In this document: positions 42,613 through 46,932 of the stretch, piece by piece
How the letters are laid out: every line of letters begins with the position of its first letter
Numbering within the stretch: the stretch's first letter is position 1
From: an uncultured Flavobacteriales bacterium
GTDB taxonomy: Bacteria; Bacteroidota; Bacteroidia; Flavobacteriales_D; Crocinitomicaceae
Length of the DNA stretch: 46,932 nucleotides
NCBI GenBank assembly: GCA_903939755.1
Contig: CAJAII010000034.1
Span: forward strand, 1-46,932
Reading direction: 5' to 3'
Translations under genes and position numbers: made by a program
The notes under the pieces: generated by a model
Seen by the model: only the letters and a program-made list of their open reading frames with translations
The model's database searches: none
What the model was told of the DNA's origin: nothing

Positions 42613-44193
42613 TTATTTCAATTCAAAGAGCAATTCCACGCGGGGATCGATTTCTATTTGCTGGATGGGCTTGTCAAAATGTTTCTGCAACTTACTTTGC
42701 TTATCTGAAATTTCAATCGTTTCAATTGTGTGACTTCCGTCTTGGAAGAGGATGTCAACTGAAATGGGGAAGGTAAAAAGTGGCTGTTGAACTTGGGAGA
42801 ATTGGATGGTTAAATCATTTTTAGTGATTTGTTTTTCAATTTTCAAAATAGGATGTCCAACTTGATGGAACCATTGATTAAAAAACATTGGCAAGTTCGC
42901 AGTAGGATTTAACTCAATGGCAATTTTCGCAAAATCCTCGCTGGAGGCAATTCCTAAGCGATATTTTTGGTAATACGCCTTGATGGTTTCATGAAATTTT
43001 TCATCCCCAATTTTACACCTCAACATATGTAAGACCCACCCTCCTTTTTGATACGAGTTTGGATTTAACAAGTCCATTAAGTTGGCGTAAGTGGTGTCTA
43101 CAAGCGGATGTTTATAGGAATTACCAAACCTAATCACCTTGTCTCTATCTTGTTTCATTTGCTTTAAAAATGCCACTTGTCCTTTCGTTTGTTGGATGTA
43201 ATAATTAGTAAAATAAGTCGCAAAGCCTTCGCTTAACCAAATGTGCGACCAATCGGATTCGGTGGCAGAATTCCCAAACCATTGGTGAACAATTTCATGG
43301 GCAATTAAATTTTCACAACTTCGTGTGCCATCGATCGAATTTTCATCATAAAAGATGCACCCTGCATTTTCCATTCCACCAAATCGAGTCGTTGATTGAA
43401 CGTTCGCCAATTTCTCATATTCGTAAGGGGAAAAATACGCGCTGTAGAATGCTAATATACCAGGTGCAAGATCAAAATCGTAAAAACCTTCCTTTTCATT
43501 CTCTGGATATACACAACTATAAAGAGTCACATCGTCTTTGTTGCGCTGCTCTTTGATCTTCATATCGGCAATTCCTACCACCATAATTTTTGTCGATAAA
43601 GGAACAGAGGAAGCATATTCTACCGTATTGTTATTTTTCCCTTCTATTTTTCTTACTAGCTTTCCATTTGCCACCACTTCATAGTGTTTTGGCGCAGTTA
43701 CAATAAAATCTACAAGTGCCTTATCGCTGGGGTGATCATGACAAACAAACCAGTTTTGTGCTCGATTAGGCCAATTGTCCCCAAAAAAGGTCCGTTCACC
43801 GTATTTGTTTTCACCGATAACTAAGCCATCTAAAGGAATTCCAGAAAAATGAATTTGAATGGAATAAAAATTATCTTTGGAAAGCGTCATGTTTTTAAGA
43901 TAAAGCGAATCATTCCGTTGTAGAAAAGTTAGTTGCTTTCCCCCTTGTGTTATTGAGGTTACCAGCATGCCTTTTTTAGAAGCGTTCTGCTGAATTAAGT
44001 TGAATACAGGGTTTGGTCCTCCGGCGGCACTATTCCAATTGAAATCAATTAGTTGGGATACAACTATTTCGTTTGAGTTATCTGTAACGGTCAATTCTAT
44101 GCGATATTTCTTTACATCTAAACCGACAATTTGGCTTTGAATAAATACGCAAATACAATGAGTAAAAACGAATAGGAGGAGCAGTTTCTTCAT
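42613..44193 (-). CDS. M1 family zinc aminopeptidase, secreted
   Basis: The ATG at 44193 starts a signal peptide (MKKLLLLFVFTHCICVFIQSQ), giving 526 residues; an upstream ATG at 44352 crosses the divergent promoter and hides it. The peptidase motifs are RFGGMENAGCIFYDE (the GAMEN-type exopeptidase motif with Gly for Ala) and HEIVHQWFG, H299-E300-x-x-H303, with the third zinc ligand E322 in WLSEGF, exactly 18 residues on. A Tyr that stabilises the transition state probably lies in YQKGGWVLHML. The C-terminus is a short beta domain without the large helical domain IV, so it is the compact M1 form. Acts in the periplasm or at the surface on peptides. Confidence 0.9.
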   Translation of the reverse strand: MKKLLLLFVFTHCICVFIQSQIVGLDVKKYRIELTVTDNSNEIVVSQLIDFNWNSAAGGPNPVFNLIQQNASKKGMLVTSITQGGKQLTFLQRNDSLYLKNMTLSKDNFYSIQIHFSGIPLDGLVIGENKYGERTFFGDNWPNRAQNWFVCHDHPSDKALVDFIVTAPKHYEVVANGKLVRKIEGKNNNTVEYASSVPLSTKIMVVGIADMKIKEQRNKDDVTLYSCVYPENEKEGFYDFDLAPGILAFYSAYFSPYEYEKLANVQSTTRFGGMENAGCIFYDENSIDGTRSCENLIAHEIVHQWFGNSATESDWSHIWLSEGFATYFTNYYIQQTKGQVAFLKQMKQDRDKVIRFGNSYKHPLVDTTYANLMDLLNPNSYQKGGWVLHMLRCKIGDEKFHETIKAYYQKYRLGIASSEDFAKIAIELNPTANLPMFFNQWFHQVGHPILKIEKQITKNDLTIQFSQVQQPLFTFPISVDILFQDGSHTIETIEISDKQSKLQKHFDKPIQQIEIDPRVELLFELK

Positions 44194-44279
44194 AGAGTAA
44201 AGATAGTAAAAATGCGAATTGGGGGCAGAATAAAACACAATTGCATCCTCTTCTTTTATAGTTTGCGGGATGATTAGGC

Positions 44280-44309
44280 TTTGTCTTCGCAAAAATAAAC
44301 TTATCTTTG
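44280..44309 (+). promoter_or_regulatory. promoter of the MMPL exporter gene
   Basis: TTTG (44280-44283), 18 bases, then TATCTTTG (44302-44309) is a full Bacteroidota promoter. The predicted transcription start is about 15 bases before the ATG at 44330. It lies in the 136-base spacer shared with the divergent aminopeptidase. Confidence 0.7.
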
Positions 44310-44329
44310 GTCTCGTAAATTGTTTGATT

Positions 44330-46932
44330 ATGTGGAATATAATGGCCAACATTATACTGAGAAACCGATTTATTATCCTTGGGATAATAACTTTGTTGAC
44401 GGTCTTTTTTGGGTTTCATACTAAATCAGGTCTTAAAATAGACAATAAATACGGCAATCTTCTTCCAAAAGATAACGAAAGCCAAGTAACCTATTTAAAA
44501 TTTAAAAAATTATTTGGCGAAGATGGTTCTACCTTAGTCATTGCCATAAAAACGAAGGATTTATACACGGAAAAAAAATTCTTGAAATGGAAGGAATTAG
44601 CGGATAGTATTTTAAAAATTGATGGCGTAACGGCCGTTATTTGTGAAGCAAAATTGGTAAAATTGATCAATGATACGCTACGAGAAACCTTTATTCCACA
44701 GGTGATTTATACAGGGCGCAATCATAATTTTGACACCTCCACGGTAGACGGAAAAAGTATAGGGGAAATTAAAAATGAAATTAGAAACAACCCACTTTAC
44801 GCTGATTTGCTTTATAATGCGAGAGAAGACGTTAGCTTAATGCTAGTAAACATCGACGAAAATTTTTTAATAGATAAAAAAAAGCAAGAGGTTGTAATTA
44901 ATGTTGAGAAATTAGCAAGTGCATACAAGGCTGATTTTGGAGAGGTCCATTTTGCAGGTTTGCCTCATATGCGTGTTCAAATTGGCAGGCGTGTTTTAAG
45001 TGAAATGTTTACGTTCATTTTTCTATCCGTGTTAATTTCGTCACTTTTTATGTATTTCCTTTTCCGTTCCTTGCGCGTTACATTTATTAGCGTTGTGGTG
45101 GTTATGGTTACTGTTGTGTGGGCTTTAGGAACGATAAGCCTAATGGGGTATAATGTTTCGTTAATGATGGCATTAATCCCTCCTTTGATGATTGTGATTG
45201 GCATTCCAAATTGCATTTATCTCTATAATAAATTTCATTATGAATACCGAAGCCATAATAATAAGGCGAAGGCTTTGAGTCGAATGATTCGTAAAACGGG
45301 AACAGCCATGTTCCTTACGAATGTGACCACTGCACTTGGTTTTATGACCTTCTTGTATACTAGTTCGGAGAAGTTTTTTGAATTTGGGGTGATTTCATCT
45401 ATAAATATTATGCTTTGTTATGTGGTGTCTGTTTGTTTGATACCCATCTTTATGTCTCTTTCTAAAAACCCTTCTGAAAGACACTTAAAGCATTTGGATA
45501 GAAAAGCTGCAGTTGGCTTCTTAAACCGTTTGGTTGTGCTAACAAGTAACTATCGTCCCGCAATTTATATCATCACTATTGTCTTAACAATTGTGGCTGG
45601 TATAGGAATTTTTCAAATGCGTGTTACAGGAAACATTACGGGGGATCTTCCTCCAAATGATCCTATTCGTAAGGACATCAATTTTATGGAGAAAAACTTC
45701 GGAGGGTCTGTCCCATTCGAGGTGTTGGTATATTATAAAAAAAGGACCCGCTTGTTCGACAAAGTGACACTAGGAAAAGTGGAAGATGTTCAGAAAATGT
45801 TTGCGAATGACACCATGTTTGCAAAAAGTATTTCGGTAGTAGATCTGGTCAAATTTGTAAATATGTCATTTTACAATAACGACTCTACCATGTATACCAA
45901 CATAAACAATAATGACAAACTCCGCCTTAAAAAATACGTTGATCGCTTCAACACAAGCGCATCTAATTCCGCATTTTCGTTAAAAGATTTGGTCGATACG
46001 AGTAATAAAATTATTCGTATTAGGACTCAAATGAAGGATTTAGGATCATATCAAGTAACCGATGAGGTAGACATGGTCCGTGCACGAATAGACAGCATCA
46101 TGAATCCTGAGCGAAAGCATATTGAATCTTTATACGCCATCGCTTTAAAAGGAAATCGGGCTTATTGTGATTCTTTATTATTTAATTATACAGGGATTTT
46201 TAATAATATGATTCCTCTCTTATGTAAAGGAAATCCCGAACTAGAAAGTAAATTTAATGAAGACCCTGAATTCATAAAGTCTTTCTATGGTAAAAAAACA
46301 TTTCTGCCATTTTTGCGCTCAGCGATCGATAAAGACTTTTATGATGTGAAAATAACTGGTACTTCAGTAGTGGCTTCCGAAGGGACCAAATACCTCTTAA
46401 ATAATCTTTGGCAAAGTATCATTTTCGCGATAATTTCTATAGCTGCATTGATGTCGATATTATTCTATTCGTTTAGAATGGTGGTGGTTTCCATGATTCC
46501 TAATATTATTCCGATGATCATCACAGCCGGGATTATGGGTTGGTTTGGTATTCCGCTGAAGCCCTCAACACTCTTAATTTTCTCTATTGCACTAGGAATT
46601 ACGGTAGATAACACCATTCATTTTCTGGCTCATTATCGGCATGAATTAAAATTAAAAAAATGGGATTTAAAAGAATGCGTGGCAATTTCCATTCGTGAAA
46701 CAGGTTTGAGTATAATATATACTTCCGTGATATTGTTTTTTGGATTTATCGTATTTGTATTTTCTGATTTTGGAGGTACACAGGCCTTAGGATATTTATC
46801 TGCGATAACCTATTTCGTGGCACTATTTACTAATTTGATTTTACTCCCTTGTCTTTTGTTAAGCTATGAGCGAAAGCTCACAACGAAATCTTTTGAAGAA
46901 CCAATGTTCGAAATTTACGAGGAAGGGGATGA
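44330..46932 (+). CDS. MMPL/RND-family (HAE3-like) exporter, 3' end beyond window
   Basis: An open frame of 867 complete codons that runs off the window. It starts MWNIMANIILRNRFIILGII, the first transmembrane helix, then a periplasmic domain (TKSGLKIDNKYGNLLPKDNE). Two sets of helices follow: about 220-390 (LISSLFMYFLFRSL, MALIPPLMIVIGIPNCIYLY, TAMFLTNVTTALGFMTFLYT) and about 690-850, with the SIALGITVDNTIHFLAHYRH segment carrying the Asp of proton-coupled RND proteins. A second large periplasmic domain (about 410-690) includes NITGDLPPNDPI. Similar proteins move hopanoids, lipids or other hydrophobic molecules; the cargo is unknown. Size suggests only a few residues are missing at the C-terminus. 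Confidence 0.88.
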   Translation, partial: MWNIMANIILRNRFIILGIITLLTVFFGFHTKSGLKIDNKYGNLLPKDNESQVTYLKFKKLFGEDGSTLVIAIKTKDLYTEKKFLKWKELADSILKIDGVTAVICEAKLVKLINDTLRETFIPQVIYTGRNHNFDTSTVDGKSIGEIKNEIRNNPLYADLLYNAREDVSLMLVNIDENFLIDKKKQEVVINVEKLASAYKADFGEVHFAGLPHMRVQIGRRVLSEMFTFIFLSVLISSLFMYFLFRSLRVTFISVVVVMVTVVWALGTISLMGYNVSLMMALIPPLMIVIGIPNCIYLYNKFHYEYRSHNNKAKALSRMIRKTGTAMFLTNVTTALGFMTFLYTSSEKFFEFGVISSINIMLCYVVSVCLIPIFMSLSKNPSERHLKHLDRKAAVGFLNRLVVLTSNYRPAIYIITIVLTIVAGIGIFQMRVTGNITGDLPPNDPIRKDINFMEKNFGGSVPFEVLVYYKKRTRLFDKVTLGKVEDVQKMFANDTMFAKSISVVDLVKFVNMSFYNNDSTMYTNINNNDKLRLKKYVDRFNTSASNSAFSLKDLVDTSNKIIRIRTQMKDLGSYQVTDEVDMVRARIDSIMNPERKHIESLYAIALKGNRAYCDSLLFNYTGIFNNMIPLLCKGNPELESKFNEDPEFIKSFYGKKTFLPFLRSAIDKDFYDVKITGTSVVASEGTKYLLNNLWQSIIFAIISIAALMSILFYSFRMVVVSMIPNIIPMIITAGIMGWFGIPLKPSTLLIFSIALGITVDNTIHFLAHYRHELKLKKWDLKECVAISIRETGLSIIYTSVILFFGFIVFVFSDFGGTQALGYLSAITYFVALFTNLILLPCLLLSYERKLTTKSFEEPMFEIYEEGD

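Overview
This window is chromosomal DNA from a member of the Bacteroidota, most likely the order Flavobacteriales and possibly close to Crocinitomicaceae or Cryomorphaceae. The family placement is an inference from gene content and was not tested. The evidence is AT-rich DNA, type IX secretion hallmarks (two type B / CHU_C C-terminal domains, a PorP/SprF protein, an orphan type A tail), DUF5686 and DUF2490 envelope proteins, a YtxJ-type bacilliredoxin, and Bacteroidota-type promoters (TTG or TTTG, then TAnnTTTG).

Layout. 1-1681: 3' end of an apparently shortened MscS-type channel, facing a lipoprotein/DUF2490 pair. 1807-5893: a large secreted CotH/lamin-tail/calcium-repeat protein with a type B sorting domain, followed one base later by its probable PorP/SprF partner. 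5899-12809: GH3-family protein, universal stress protein plus fructose-1,6-bisphosphatase, and mfd. 12820-15911: a disturbed stretch with palindromic repeats, a truncated RhuM gene and a FecA-like TonB-dependent receptor. 15926-21122: group III truncated haemoglobin, a 1145-residue SprA-like outer-membrane protein, and a GH16 glucanase-like enzyme. 21109-23558: pheS, ytxJ and glutaminyl-peptide cyclotransferase in one tight operon. 23776-24830: a tandem lipoprotein pair and an unknown small protein. 24943-28934: tatC, a DUF5686 protein and lptB, an envelope operon. 28938-37517: PKD/CHU_C adhesin, SDR-fold protein, lpd, aroE, M15 peptidase, a duplicated small secreted protein, and rsgA. 37518-40500: accessory-looking DNA with an orphan T9SS tail, a lipoprotein, an XRE regulator and a HipBA toxin-antitoxin pair. 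40571-41087: tRNA-Ser, tRNA-Pro and tRNA-Arg with two tRNA-derived relics. 41158-46932: purM, xseB, an M1 aminopeptidase, and an MMPL/RND exporter that runs off the window.

Themes. Much of the window serves the cell envelope: outer-membrane barrels, T9SS cargo, LPS export, Tat export, a wall peptidase and lipoproteins. Housekeeping genes are interleaved singly. The most unusual structures are the nested palindromic repeats around the TonB receptor and RhuM remnant, the tandem duplication that carried a piece of the M15 peptidase gene with it, the orphan type A secretion tail, and the tRNA-Arg 5'-end relics whose D-loop is replaced by a hairpin. I found no CRISPR array, intact transposase, prophage or rRNA. 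Nothing here is clearly a new defence or biosynthetic system. The best candidates for new biology are the SprA-like protein with its haemoglobin neighbour and the two repeat structures.
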